Origin: Pseudomonadota bacterium
GTDB taxonomy: Bacteria; Pseudomonadota; Gammaproteobacteria; DSM-16500
NCBI GenBank assembly: GCA_021807565.1
Contig: JAKBCU010000002.1
Span: forward strand, 1-57,075
Direction of reading: 5' to 3'
Length of the DNA: 57,075 nucleotides
A model generated the notes under the pieces. That model had not been told where the DNA came from and made no database searches. It saw only the letters and a program-made list of their open reading frames with translations. The translations under genes and the position numbers were made by a program. This document shows positions 9,524 to 18,394 of this stretch, piece after piece (the first letter of the stretch is position 1; each line of letters begins with the position of its first letter).

Positions 9524-9625
9524 TTTTTCTCCCACGTAGCCTATGCCTATCGGTGAACCCTGTTGATAGTTTAACCTATTCTATGAGTAGACAACACGAA
9601 TACAGCGGTCACAGTTAGGATTATA

Positions 9626-9634
9626 TGATACAAT
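9626..9634 (+). promoter_or_regulatory. Putative extended -10 promoter
   Basis: TGATACAAT matches an extended -10 element (TGn followed by TACAAT at 9629-9634). No good -35 is visible, as is usual for this promoter class. A transcript from about 9641 would exclude the ATG at 9633 and supports the start at 9672. Confidence 0.4.
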
Positions 9635-9671
9635 GGCAAAAATTGCTAAGCTTTACAGAAAGAGAGAGTCT

Positions 9672-9860
9672 ATGACGTTCAACAAAAAACAAATGCATTA
9701 TGTCAGTGAAATCGATCAATTTCTGCAGCAGTATGACAAACAGCATGCCGAGCAATCCGTTTCACAACAGAAAGAAATAACTCGCTATCAACGCATTTAT
9801 CGATTACGTGATGTTGTGACATTACCCCCATCGGATCAAAACTTAGGGGATGATATTTAA
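9672..9860 (+). CDS. Small conserved-looking protein of unknown function
   Basis: A 62-residue soluble, charged protein beginning MTFNKKQMHYVSEIDQF. It is helical and Gln/Tyr-rich, with repeated tyrosines, and resembles short hypothetical proteins seen in Legionella/Coxiella relatives; no function is known to me. The start at 9672 has an AGAGAGAG Shine-Dalgarno-like run just upstream. The ATG at 9633 overlaps a -10 promoter element and is less likely. The next gene starts immediately after the stop, so the two are co-transcribed. Confidence 0.6.
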   Translation: MTFNKKQMHYVSEIDQFLQQYDKQHAEQSVSQQKEITRYQRIYRLRDVVTLPPSDQNLGDDI

Positions 9861-10091
9861 GTGAAACGTCTTTTTGCACAACTCGTCCCCTTCCTATTTC
9901 TGGGTATTTTTATTGTACTACTGACTGTCGGAATTATTTTTCTTTCCTATTTGTTTATCATAGGTGCGATGGTTGGATTTGTCCTATTTTTGATTACGGT
10001 GATTAAAGAAAAAGTCTTTCCTAATCACTATCCCACTCAAGGTAGGCGACAAACGAAGCAAGGTCGAGTGATTGAGCACGATGATGAGTGA
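9861..10091 (+). CDS. Small two-helix inner-membrane protein of unknown function
   Basis: A 76-residue protein with a GTG start directly abutting the preceding stop. Two hydrophobic segments (about residues 8-30 and 31-48) form a helical hairpin. They are followed by a basic, then acidic, cytoplasmic-looking tail (KEKVFPNHYP to HDDE). No family was recognised. Tight coupling to the upstream 62-residue gene suggests a paired function. Confidence 0.6.
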   Translation: MKRLFAQLVPFLFLGIFIVLLTVGIIFLSYLFIIGAMVGFVLFLITVIKEKVFPNHYPTQGRRQTKQGRVIEHDDE

Positions 10092-10122
10092 GCGTTAGTG
10101 CCCCATTCCATGTGATAACGTT

Positions 10123-11358
10123 ATGATAAATCGACGACAACCGCTGTTTTCATTATTACTGCTCATGTTATTGGATCACTTAAGTCTCACTATTACATTT
10201 CCTATTTTAACTCTCTTATTTTTTGATCAGCATACCAGGCTATTTACCATCGATGCATCCGCGGAAGCGCGTCATCTTTGGTATGGCTATTGTTTGGCAA
10301 TTCCTCACCTGATTAATGTGATGTTGACGCCTATACTCAGCGCCATGTCGGATGCGTTTGGAAGGAAAAAGATCTTACTGCTTGCTACATTCGGTGCGTT
10401 TCTTTTTGCTATGGTGGCAGCATTAGGTGTTGTTTGGGGTTCGCTCAGTCTTTTATTAGCGGCTTATGTGTTAAAAGGAATGTTTTCAAGAACCAATCCT
10501 ATTAGTCAAGCGGTCATTGGAGATACCAGCCCCATAGAAAAAAAAGTATTACACATGGGATACTTGCAAGCCTCGATTTCAATAGGGGCTTTTTTGGGGC
10601 CTATGTTAGGCGGCTATCTCGCTTATTGTTTTTTTACAGAACTCAATTTTGCAACGCCTTATTTAGTTGCCGCTTTTTTTGCGGCGATGAGCTGGTTAGT
10701 CACATTCTGTTTTTTTCCAGAAACATTAATAGAGCGACACGTTCGTTCGCCATGGCAAGAAATGCATTGGCAAAACATTAACGCATTATTTAGGAAGCCA
10801 AAAGTACGTTACATTTCAGCCATTTTATTGTTAAGTCAGTTAAGCTGGAGTTTGTATTATCAATTTATTCCGCCTATTTTAAAAGAAGTCTGCCATTTTA
10901 CTGGTAGTGAGTTAGGGATGTTTATTGGCTTTATCGCAGGCTGGCTTGCCCTTGCCACCTTATTTGGAATTAAATGGCTAGATCAATGGTTTGATTTGCG
11001 ACAAATGTTGATGATCTCATTGTATTTAGTGATGCTTGGATTACTGATCACTCTGTTTTTTTGTGCTCGCTATCGATCAGGTGAAACCACTATCCTGTTA
11101 TGGATAGCCGCTATTCCCATTTCAGTAGGGGATGTCATTGCGTTTAGTTGTGTCGCTACACTGTATTCGAATGTAGTGATTAGGCAAGATCAGGGAAAAA
11201 TAATGGGTATTTGTTTTATAGTGATTGGTTTGATTTGGGCGATAACCAGTATACTGGGAGGGATATTCATGAGCACGAATGTACTTCTACCCTTGATAGC
11301 AGCGCCTTTCGGTGTATTTTTTGGTATTGTGTTATTATCACTGCAACGCGTGCTTTAA
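10123..11358 (+). CDS. Major facilitator superfamily transporter (drug/TetA-like)
   Basis: A 411-residue MFS protein with about 12 membrane segments. The loop 2-3 signature of proton antiporters is seen as LSAMSDAFGRKKILL, and motif C-like GAFLGPMLGGYLA lies in helix 5, both typical of the TetA/multidrug DHA1 branch. The substrate cannot be read from sequence. Its 3' end overlaps the end of the convergent transsulfuration gene by 21 bases. It may be the third gene of a unit beginning at 9672, with a 31-base gap. Confidence 0.85.
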   Translation: MINRRQPLFSLLLLMLLDHLSLTITFPILTLLFFDQHTRLFTIDASAEARHLWYGYCLAIPHLINVMLTPILSAMSDAFGRKKILLLATFGAFLFAMVAALGVVWGSLSLLLAAYVLKGMFSRTNPISQAVIGDTSPIEKKVLHMGYLQASISIGAFLGPMLGGYLAYCFFTELNFATPYLVAAFFAAMSWLVTFCFFPETLIERHVRSPWQEMHWQNINALFRKPKVRYISAILLLSQLSWSLYYQFIPPILKEVCHFTGSELGMFIGFIAGWLALATLFGIKWLDQWFDLRQMLMISLYLVMLGLLITLFFCARYRSGETTILLWIAAIPISVGDVIAFSCVATLYSNVVIRQDQGKIMGICFIVIGLIWAITSILGGIFMSTNVLLPLIAAPFGVFFGIVLLSLQRVL

Positions 11359-12495
11359 GTCATATTTTAAGTCTTCAATATTTTCAATGCCGACGGATAA
11401 TCGTAGCAAATTGTCTTTGATTCCAAGCAATTCGCGGTGCTGTTTTGGAATGCTTGCATGTGTCATAATGGCGGGGTGTTCGATTAGGCTTTCAATGCCG
11501 CCTAAGCTCTCTGCCAAAGAAAACAAATGACAATTCTCTACTACTCTTTGGGTTTCTGCTAAATCGCCTTTTAATAAGATAGAAACCATTCCGCCAAATT
11601 GTTTCATTTGCTGTTTTGCCAGGTAATGTTGTGGATGAGAAAGGAGTCCAGGATAAATCACTTGCGCCACTTTAGGATGCGTTGCCAACCAGGAAGCCAA
11701 CATTTCTGCATTTTGGCAATGTCTTTCCATTCTTAAGGCTAATGTTTTGACTCCACGTAATGCTAAAAAACTATCAAATGGACCAGCAATTGCACCGACG
11801 GCATTTTGTAAAAAACTTAACTGTTCCGCCAACCGAGTGTCCTCACCGACAATGGCAATGCCGCCTACTATATCAGAATGACCATTAATGTATTTCGTGG
11901 CAGAATGCACGACGATATCAAATCCTAATTCAAGAGGGCGCTGTAAAATAGGTGTTGCAAATGTGTTGTCTGCTACAGCAATAAGATGATGTTGTTTTGC
12001 TATTTTCGCGATCTCAGCTAAGTTCGCAAGTTTCAGCATGGGGTTGGTGGGCGTTTCTACCCAAATCATGCGTGTGGTTGGGCGTAAGGCTTCTTTGATT
12101 TTTTGGGGCTCGGATAAATCCACGAAGGAAATCTGTAAATTGGCAGAACGTTTTCGAACTTTTTCAAATAATCGATAAGTTCCACCATATAAATCATCCA
12201 TGGCAATGATGTGATCGCCCGCATTAAGTAACTCCAAAACCGTCGAAATGGCCGCCATACCAGATGCAAAAGCAAAACCTTGTTTTCCTGATTCTAAGTT
12301 GGCGATGCAAGTTTCATAGGCTTGTCGAGTGGGATTTTTAGTACGGGAATATTCATATCCTTTATGCACACCAGGGCTTTTTTGCACATAGGTGGAGGTC
12401 GCATAAATCGGAGTCATAATGGCGCCCGTTGTGGGGTCAGGCAATTGCCCAGCGTGAATGACGCGTGTATCCAAGTGTTGTTCAGATTGTTTCAT
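11338..12495 (-). CDS. Cystathionine gamma-lyase/synthase family PLP enzyme
   Basis: A Cys/Met-metabolism PLP enzyme of 385 residues. The PLP-lysine motif is intact (SATKYINGHSDIVGG). YSRTKNPTR and FASGMAAI near the N-terminus and SLGGIESLIEHPA near the C-terminus define the fold. Members include cystathionine gamma-lyase, gamma-synthase and beta-lyase, which cannot be separated safely by eye. Because it follows cystathionine beta-synthase two bases after that gene's stop, gamma-lyase (cystathionine to cysteine) is the best inference. The start MKQSEQHLDTRVIHAG matches the family; an in-frame start at 12525 would overlap the upstream gene. Confidence 0.9.
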   Translation of the reverse strand: MKQSEQHLDTRVIHAGQLPDPTTGAIMTPIYATSTYVQKSPGVHKGYEYSRTKNPTRQAYETCIANLESGKQGFAFASGMAAISTVLELLNAGDHIIAMDDLYGGTYRLFEKVRKRSANLQISFVDLSEPQKIKEALRPTTRMIWVETPTNPMLKLANLAEIAKIAKQHHLIAVADNTFATPILQRPLELGFDIVVHSATKYINGHSDIVGGIAIVGEDTRLAEQLSFLQNAVGAIAGPFDSFLALRGVKTLALRMERHCQNAEMLASWLATHPKVAQVIYPGLLSHPQHYLAKQQMKQFGGMVSILLKGDLAETQRVVENCHLFSLAESLGGIESLIEHPAIMTHASIPKQHRELLGIKDNLLRLSVGIENIEDLKYDLKHALQ

Positions 12496-12497
12496 AG

Positions 12498-13448
12498 TTA
12501 AATAAACCCTTTTTCTTGCATCCAACTATCATTGGCAAATTTGCTTAAATAATTACGTATTCCATCGGGTAAAATAACCAAGCAGGTTTGACCTTTTTTC
12601 AGTCGCTTTGCTGCTTGTAATGCGGCCCATACCGCAGAACCTGATGAACCACCGATTAACAAGCCTTCTTCTTTGATCAATCGTCTGGCTGTAATAAAAG
12701 AATTTTTATCATCCACTTTAATGTATTCATCTACTACATTGTTATCCAGCACGTTAGGTATAAAATCATAGCCTATTCCTTCTACATAATACGAATGGAT
12801 ATCTGTACCCCCACCTAAAATGGAACCATAGGGGTCAACGCCAATGATTTGAATGTCAGGATTCACTTCTTTTAGTCGTTTAGCTAGGCCTGTAATGGTT
12901 CCCCCTGTACCGGCGGAAGCAACTAGCATGTCCAACTTTTTCCCCATGTCCTCTATAATTTCTTGAGCAGTGAGGTCATAGTGAGTATTAGGATTTTCAG
13001 GATTATTGTATTGATCCAAAATGAAGGAGCGAGGGATTTGTTGCTGCAGTTTTTTGGCCAACGAAATATGGCTTTCAGGATCGTCCCACGCGGCTTCTGT
13101 TGGTGTGCGGAATATGGTGGCACCGAGGGCTTCGATAACGACTTGTTTTTCATGGCTCATTTTTTCTGGCATGGTGATGATGGCTTTATAGCCTTTTACC
13201 GCGGCCACAAAAGCAATCGCAATACCGGTATTGCCCGATGTGGCTTCAATTAAGGTATCACCCGGTTTAATTTTGCCGCTTTTTTCAGCCTGTTCCAGCA
13301 TGCGTAGTGCAATTCGATCTTTTACGGAACCACCTGGATTTAAAAACTCACATTTTCCATAGAGTTCGCAAGCTAAATCGCCCGCGATTTTATGTAATCG
13401 TACAATGGGAGTGTGACCAATCGCTTCTAAAATAGTATTCAAAACCAT
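12498..13448 (-). CDS. cbs: Cystathionine beta-synthase, catalytic core only
   Basis: This PLP enzyme condenses serine and homocysteine to cystathionine. The protein has 316 residues. The PLP lysine is in [11 protein letters not shown], the phosphate-binding loop is SAGTGGT, and SGNTG is the substrate loop. The stretch VDPYGSIL and the C-terminal third ([12 protein letters not shown], then [13 protein letters not shown] and W..EKGF) track the eukaryotic CBS core more closely than CysK or CysM. The N-terminal heme region and the C-terminal CBS (Bateman) pair of the animal enzyme are absent. Cysteine synthase is the alternative reading. Operon with the gamma-lyase-like gene. Confidence 0.85.
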   Translation of the reverse strand: MVLNTILEAIGHTPIVRLHKIAGDLACELYGKCEFLNPGGSVKDRIALRMLEQAEKSGKIKPGDTLIEATSGNTGIAIAFVAAVKGYKAIITMPEKMSHEKQVVIEALGATIFRTPTEAAWDDPESHISLAKKLQQQIPRSFILDQYNNPENPNTHYDLTAQEIIEDMGKKLDMLVASAGTGGTITGLAKRLKEVNPDIQIIGVDPYGSILGGGTDIHSYYVEGIGYDFIPNVLDNNVVDEYIKVDDKNSFITARRLIKEEGLLIGGSSGSAVWAALQAAKRLKKGQTCLVILPDGIRNYLSKFANDSWMQEKGFI

Positions 13449-13472
13449 AAGGGGATTCCTGTCGCATTTTTA

Positions 13473-13889
13473 TTAAGTAATGAGCGTAGAAGCCATGTCT
13501 CGATATTTCAATACGTGGCATCGATAGCTTGTTGGATCTGTTGTCAAATCGCCGCTTACATTAACGGTCATGGAAATTCCATTGAGCACGCCATCTTGTA
13601 ACGCGCAGAAATTGTCAATCTGTTGTTCAGAATTAAATTGTAACTGTGATACGGTAACACGATACGAGTGACCAAAGGTTAAGGCAATCCAAAAATTGTT
13701 TTTGCTTCGAATATCAAATAAATAAGGTAAAATTTGACCGTTTTGTACGTCACGGATAATTAACAGCCAAGTGGGATGACCTACAATAGAATGAAAGCGA
13801 GTATTGATTTGTATGAATTGACCCAATGCATTATCTGCCTGGGCGTACGGAACAAATAACCATAACACTACGGCTAGCCATTTTTTCAT
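13473..13889 (-). CDS. Secreted protein of unknown function at the end of the pilB operon
   Basis: About 138 residues, starting MKKWLAVVLWLFVPYAQADN, a clear signal peptide. The mature part contains two cysteines (NFCALQDG and YRCHVLKY) that could form a disulfide. No family was recognised. The in-frame start at 13949 would place 20 polar residues before the signal peptide and is unlikely. It lies 43 bases after the pilZ stop on the same strand, so it is probably co-transcribed with pilB-pilC-pilZ, but a pilus role is only an inference from position. Confidence 0.7.
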   Translation of the reverse strand: MKKWLAVVLWLFVPYAQADNALGQFIQINTRFHSIVGHPTWLLIIRDVQNGQILPYLFDIRSKNNFWIALTFGHSYRVTVSQLQFNSEQQIDNFCALQDGVLNGISMTVNVSGDLTTDPTSYRCHVLKYRDMASTLIT

Positions 13890-13932
13890 ATATATATCCA
13901 TCGTATCAACGGGTGATAAGAGTAACTTGTTA

Positions 13933-14289
13933 TTATTTTTTCGATTCATCCATTATGCCATAGGTATAGCCACCGATTTCAATGCTATTATCTAAATGTG
14001 CTTCAATCTCATTACGGATAGCCTCCGCATTGGTACCGGAAAACTGCACCCCAACGCCGGGCAATACATGGTGTAATGCATTTTTAGGCGTAATCCAAAT
14101 CACTTTGCCGAGGAATTTTAACGGTTCTTTTTTATCAGGTAAAGCCAGTTCAACCATAACGCGATCACCTAATGATAGCGTTTCAACGGTGGGAATGAAT
14201 AACCCACCCTGTTTAACAAAAGGCATGTAGGAAAGATTGAGCTCTAAAGGATCTTTAATCTCATACATTAATACATGGGGTTCTTGCAT
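13933..14289 (-). CDS. pilZ: Type IV pilus assembly protein PilZ
   Basis: A PilZ-domain protein of 118 residues, the same length as Pseudomonas PilZ. The start at 14289 has AAGGAT upstream; a longer frame to 14358 would overlap the minor pilin gene. The order of motifs (YMPFVKQGGLFIPT, LGDRVMVELALPD, GKVIWITPK, LPGVGVQF) matches the pilus-assembly PilZ. That member lacks the RxxxR/DxSxxG residues for cyclic-di-GMP binding and instead contacts PilB and FimX-like partners. Those residues are also not seen here. It lies in the pilB-pilC-minor pilin-pilZ unit. Confidence 0.9.
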   Translation of the reverse strand: MQEPHVLMYEIKDPLELNLSYMPFVKQGGLFIPTVETLSLGDRVMVELALPDKKEPLKFLGKVIWITPKNALHHVLPGVGVQFSGTNAEAIRNEIEAHLDNSIEIGGYTYGIMDESKK

Positions 14290-14311
14290 CGTTTCAACTA
14301 TCCTTATTCGC

Positions 14312-14728
14312 CTAAGTTGGCCAACAGTCTGATGGACTTTTAGTAATAGTTCCATCACTGGATATCAAGGTGAGTGTGGCACACGAGGTTCCATTGGATG
14401 CATCATTCGCTTGGTTGCCTACCGCTGTTGCAGTAATGGTATACGATGATCCACTGATATTGCTAATATCCAGGGTGTAATAGCCTTCTGAGGATGAAGA
14501 GACGTTATTCCAAACTTGCGCAAGTGTTCCATATTGCGTGTTCGTCGATCGGTATCTTTCTTCTGCTAAAGAAATCGATAAAAGTGCACTGATGGCATCA
14601 ATTCGACGACCTCTTAATTCATATGAAGAATAAGTATAAACAGAAATGGTCGCCAAAATGGCAAAAATAAGGACTGTAATAACCATTTCAATCAAAGTAA
14701 ATCCGGCTTTATGCATATTTTTTTTCAT
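14312..14728 (-). CDS. Type IV minor prepilin (PilE-like)
   Basis: A 138-residue prepilin. A short basic leader (MKKNMHKAG) precedes the PilD cleavage site G|FTLIEM, with Glu at +5 and a hydrophobic N-terminal helix. A C-terminal Cys pair (SCATL and SDCWP) would form the D-region disulfide. Size and the GYYTLDISN region recall PilE minor pilins that help initiate the pilus. It lies between pilC and pilZ, not next to fimT-pilW-pilX-pilV where pilE often sits, so the exact symbol is left open. Confidence 0.88.
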   Translation of the reverse strand: MKKNMHKAGFTLIEMVITVLIFAILATISVYTYSSYELRGRRIDAISALLSISLAEERYRSTNTQYGTLAQVWNNVSSSSEGYYTLDISNISGSSYTITATAVGNQANDASNGTSCATLTLISSDGTITKSPSDCWPT

Positions 14729-14754
14729 AGTAAGTCCATGTATTGTGGATTGAA

Positions 14755-15981
14755 TTAAAAAAGCGAACCCATTTTAAAAATGGGTAAATACATAGCGATC
14801 ACAAATCCTCCAATGACTACACCTAGTACTATCATAATCAAAGGTTCAAGTAAATTACTCAAATTATCAACGATAGTGTTGACTTCTTCTTCGTAATAAT
14901 CGGCCACTTTATGTAACATATCGGATAAGGCACCTGAAGCTTCACCTACCCCTATCATTTGCGTTGCCATAGTCGGAAAAAGCTTGGTAGATACCATGGA
15001 AGCGGCAAGCGGGTGACCACTGGCCACTTCATCTGAAATTTGCATAATGCCTTTACTATAGACGCTGTTCCCCATCACGGGAGCCATTGCTTTCATGGAT
15101 TCAACAATAGGCATACCGGCTTCTAATGTCGTGGCTAAGGTGCGTGTATAGCGTGCAATAATCCCTTTTCTTAAAATTAATCCAATAATAGGTATTTTTA
15201 GAATGTAATGATCAATTTTTTGTTGTAGAGATTTGTTTTTACGCATAGCAGATCTTATTGCCCAAACTATACCTACAATGCAAGCAATGACTAACCACCA
15301 ATAAGATCTCAAAAACTGCGATAAATGAACAACCAACATCGTAAATGCGGGTAATTGACCACCAAAGGATTTAAACATTTTTTGAAATTGGGGCACGACA
15401 AAGAGTAACAAGATAAGACTAACAATCATTGCCACGGTGATGATAACAGCAGGATAAACCAAGGCTTTTTTTATCTTCGATTTCAGTAGCTCACTTTTTT
15501 CAAGATAAAGGGCAAGACGTTTTAATGTTTTATCCAGTGTACCTGATTTCTCTCCTGCTCGAATCAAGTTGCAATACAAATCATCAAAGCTATCTGGAAA
15601 TTGGCTAAACGATTCACCCAATGCATGGCCTCCTGCCACATTGTTTTTTAATGAAGTGAGCAGCGATTTTAATTCGTCATTTTCTTGATCTCGACCTATG
15701 ATATCGAGAGCTTGAACGAGTGGAAGACCCGCAGAAAGCATCGTGGATAAAAAACGAGTAAATAATAAGATATCTTTCGATTTAATTTTTTTCTTTCGTG
15801 GTAATAAGTTAAATTTACCCAATTCAACGCCTTGTTTGGGTTGCATCGTAATCACTTCAATCCCTAATTTTTTAAGGGAGAGTTGAGCTTCTTTGGCGTC
15901 AGCTGCTTTCAAAACACCGCTAACGCGCCCTCCTTGAGGGTTGATTCCTGTCCATTGAAAACTTTTAGAAGTGTCTGGCAT
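14755..15981 (-). CDS. pilC: Type IVa pilus inner-membrane platform protein PilC
   Basis: A 408-residue PilC/GspF-family protein that couples the cytoplasmic motors to pilin insertion. Two repeated GspF domains (about residues 75-200 and 280-400) each contain the LSxMLSAG/ATTLEAG-type segment. Three hydrophobic helices lie at about 175-198, 222-242 and 380-402. The conserved GEKSGTLD and GVGEASGALSDML motifs mark the two halves. It starts 11 bases after the pilB stop, forming the pilB-pilC unit. Confidence 0.96.
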   Translation of the reverse strand: MPDTSKSFQWTGINPQGGRVSGVLKAADAKEAQLSLKKLGIEVITMQPKQGVELGKFNLLPRKKKIKSKDILLFTRFLSTMLSAGLPLVQALDIIGRDQENDELKSLLTSLKNNVAGGHALGESFSQFPDSFDDLYCNLIRAGEKSGTLDKTLKRLALYLEKSELLKSKIKKALVYPAVIITVAMIVSLILLLFVVPQFQKMFKSFGGQLPAFTMLVVHLSQFLRSYWWLVIACIVGIVWAIRSAMRKNKSLQQKIDHYILKIPIIGLILRKGIIARYTRTLATTLEAGMPIVESMKAMAPVMGNSVYSKGIMQISDEVASGHPLAASMVSTKLFPTMATQMIGVGEASGALSDMLHKVADYYEEEVNTIVDNLSNLLEPLIMIVLGVVIGGFVIAMYLPIFKMGSLF

Positions 15982-15992
15982 AGCTGTTCTCG

Positions 15993-17699
15993 TTATTTAA
16001 ATACACGGTTTAGTTCGGCTAGACTGGTTTTCCCCGCCATGATTTTTTTTAATCCTCCATCACGTAAATTCGTAATCCCCTCTTTTTTGGCTTGATTGGC
16101 AATATCTAAGGCATTCCCTTGCCGCATGATAATTTGCGTCATCTCTTCTGAAATAGGCATCACTTCAAAAATGCCGGCTCGACCTTTAAATCCGTGTGAG
16201 CATCGTGTACATCCTACTGGACAATATAATTTAAATGTACCCAACTGTTCTTTAGTAAATCCTTCATTTAATAAAATGTCGTCATCGATATGTTCTTCTT
16301 TTTTGCACTCATCACAAAGAATACGTACCAGTCGTTGGGCAACGATCAGCTTTAAGGAACTGGCCAAATTATAAGGAGCAATTCCCATGTTCATTAAGCG
16401 TACGATGGTTTCTGGTGCGCTATTGGTATGTAACGTGGATAATACTAAATGTCCAGTTTGCGATGCTTTAACGCCTATTTCTGCTGTTTCTAAGTCACGA
16501 ATTTCTCCCACCATAATAATATCTGGATCTTGACGTAAAAAGGAGCGCAGCGCTGTTGAAAAGGTTAATCCCGTTTTTAAATTAACATGTACTTGATTAA
16601 TTCCTTCCATTGGAATTTCAACGGGATCTTCAACGGTTGAAATATTTTTTTCAGGTGAATTTAAAAAATGTAATGAAGAATATAAAGTAACAGTTTTACC
16701 GCTTCCTGTCGGGCCTGTTACTAAAATCATTCCCTGTGAACGCTGCAATGCTTCGAGTAAATGTTTATTTTGCACTGGGTCAAGCCCTAATCGTTCCATT
16801 CCTTGAAACGTACTGGCGGAATCTAAAATTCGCAGCACGATTTTTTCACCAAATAATGTGGGACAAATACTGACGCGAAAATCGACGGCTCGTTTGTTAG
16901 GAAGAATTAATTTAAACCGACCATCTTGAGGAAGGCGATGTTCTGTAATATCCAGATCTGACATGACCTTAATGCGGGCAATCAAATAATTGGCAAGCTT
17001 TAAGGGTGGGGCATTGACCGGTATCAATACGCCAAACTGTCTGAATCGAATTCGATAAACTAATTCATAACGTTCAAAATGGATATCCGAGGCGCCTTTT
17101 TCAATAGCATCCAGTAATATTCGATTCACAAAATTAATGACAGGCGCGCTTTCAGCATTTGCTGAAATTAAATCAGAATTTTCGTCTTTGTAAGTATCAA
17201 CGGTGATATTATTTAAGTTTTCTTCGGCAGCCACATGAATTTCAGACAAAATTTGTTTGTTGACCAACTCATCAATGACATGCCACAGTTTGCTGGCTTC
17301 TGCAATCAATAGTCTGGTATCAAATCCGGTTAAAAATTTAATTTCGTTTAAATTCTCAATGGTGGGGTCGGTGATGGCCAGAAAAAGTAATTCATTTTTT
17401 TTGAATATAGGGAGAGCCAAGCGTTTTTTGACAAGTTGAATATTTAAGTACTCTTGAGGCAACAGGTCTGCATTGTAGGCATTAATATCAAATAAAGGCA
17501 GTCCAAAATAGTCAGCGGTGGTTTTGGCCACTTGACCTTCATCCACGAGTTTTTCTTTTACTAAATATTCTATATAGGAGGTTTTATTAGTGCTGGCAAG
17601 TCGCAATGCTTCTAATGCAATTTGCTTATCTAATAAATTATGCTCGGCGAGATAATACGCATAACCGCTTAACACGCTTTTTGAGGAAGATTCTTCCAT
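15993..17699 (-). CDS. pilB: Type IVa pilus extension ATPase PilB
   Basis: A 568-residue GspE/PilB motor that powers pilus polymerisation. The N-terminal MshEN-like region (about 1-150) precedes the ATPase core. Walker A GPTGSGKT is at 329-336. The Asp box (STVEDPVEIPM), Walker B (DPDIIMVGEIRD) and His box (GHLVLSTLHTNSAPE) follow. A tetracysteine zinc site is visible: CDEC about 55 residues before the C-terminal CTRC, with CPVGC between. Length and motifs are standard. It leads the minus-strand unit pilB-pilC-minor pilin-pilZ, downstream of the pilA terminator. Confidence 0.97.
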   Translation of the reverse strand: MEESSSKSVLSGYAYYLAEHNLLDKQIALEALRLASTNKTSYIEYLVKEKLVDEGQVAKTTADYFGLPLFDINAYNADLLPQEYLNIQLVKKRLALPIFKKNELLFLAITDPTIENLNEIKFLTGFDTRLLIAEASKLWHVIDELVNKQILSEIHVAAEENLNNITVDTYKDENSDLISANAESAPVINFVNRILLDAIEKGASDIHFERYELVYRIRFRQFGVLIPVNAPPLKLANYLIARIKVMSDLDITEHRLPQDGRFKLILPNKRAVDFRVSICPTLFGEKIVLRILDSASTFQGMERLGLDPVQNKHLLEALQRSQGMILVTGPTGSGKTVTLYSSLHFLNSPEKNISTVEDPVEIPMEGINQVHVNLKTGLTFSTALRSFLRQDPDIIMVGEIRDLETAEIGVKASQTGHLVLSTLHTNSAPETIVRLMNMGIAPYNLASSLKLIVAQRLVRILCDECKKEEHIDDDILLNEGFTKEQLGTFKLYCPVGCTRCSHGFKGRAGIFEVMPISEEMTQIIMRQGNALDIANQAKKEGITNLRDGGLKKIMAGKTSLAELNRVFK

Positions 17700-17756
17700 T
17701 CGGAGACTCCCTGCTTAGCCGATGCATTGACTCATTTTTCATAAAAACGATTAAAA

Positions 17757-17819
17757 ATAAAAAAACCGACCGGTGGGAACATACAGACAACCTACATTCC
17801 CACCCTAGAATCGGTCAGC
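17757..17819 (-). terminator. Rho-independent terminator of pilA
   Basis: Read on the minus strand, an 8-bp perfect stem GGTGGGAA/TTCCCACC, with extra pairing of the flanking GACCG/CGGTC bases, is followed by a run of seven T. It begins directly after the pilA stop. A strong terminator here would insulate abundant pilA mRNA from pilB. Confidence 0.85.
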
Positions 17820-18242
17820 TTATTTTGCGTACCCATTCGTTACACCACCACCTGAACTTGCCCATGTGATGATATTGCCTGTGATCGTAGGTGTTAACAC
17901 ATACGTATCTGTTGCAAGAAGACCATTTTGCGCAACAGGCGTTACCGTGATCACCCCATCCTGTACTCCAACAGAAGCAACTGCTCCTTGTGGAGAGGTA
18001 ATAGCTGCCGGTATGTTATTGGTTCCTGCATTGCAACCTTTGACAACACCCAGGTTTTGAAAGCACTCAGTAACCCCTATCTTAAACGGCGATGTAGCTT
18101 CCACTATCTCACTATAGTAAGCTCTGCGCGTGTAATTTTGGTACGAAGGTATTGCGATCGCGGCCAGGATTCCAATGATCCCAATCGTGATCATCAACTC
18201 TATCAAGGTGAAACCTTGATTAGATCGCGTTATGTACTTCAT
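17820..18242 (-). CDS. pilA: Major type IVa pilin PilA
   Basis: A 140-residue prepilin. The leader MKYITRSNQG is cut before FTLIELMITIGIIGILAAIAIPSY, so Glu is at +5 and the conserved pilin helix follows. The two cysteines (VTECFQ and KGCNAG) are close together, at about residues 58 and 69, unlike the C-terminal D-region loop of Pseudomonas pilins. The start at 18242 has AGGGAGG 8 bases upstream; an in-frame start at 18317 is spurious. Monocistronic, with its own promoter region and strong terminator, as expected for the major subunit. Confidence 0.93.
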   Translation of the reverse strand: MKYITRSNQGFTLIELMITIGIIGILAAIAIPSYQNYTRRAYYSEIVEATSPFKIGVTECFQNLGVVKGCNAGTNNIPAAITSPQGAVASVGVQDGVITVTPVAQNGLLATDTYVLTPTITGNIITWASSGGGVTNGYAK

Positions 18243-18321
18243 CTGACACCTCCCTAAATAGATATCGAGACTCGATAGCCTGTCCAACCGCCCTTGCGTT
18301 AAAAACATAATTCTCACATAC

Positions 18322-18367
18322 AGTATAACCCCATTAATTTGACCATGTTTTGATCAACCGATCAAAA
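18322..18367 (-). promoter_or_regulatory. pilA promoter region with perfect palindromic operator
   Basis: On the minus strand a TATACT -10 (18322-18327) lacks a good -35. In the -35 position lies a perfect inverted repeat, TTTTGATC-4-GATCAAAA (18348-18367). No sigma-54 GG-12-GC element was seen. The arrangement fits control by a dimeric DNA-binding protein acting at -35, activator or repressor unknown. Confidence 0.5.
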
Positions 18368-18394
18368 ATGACTTAACCTGTTCAAAAATAAGAA

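Noticed and set aside
11211-11530. Plus-strand frames over the MFS / transsulfuration junction
   Set aside because: They are shadows of two well-supported convergent genes whose 3' ends overlap by 21 bases.
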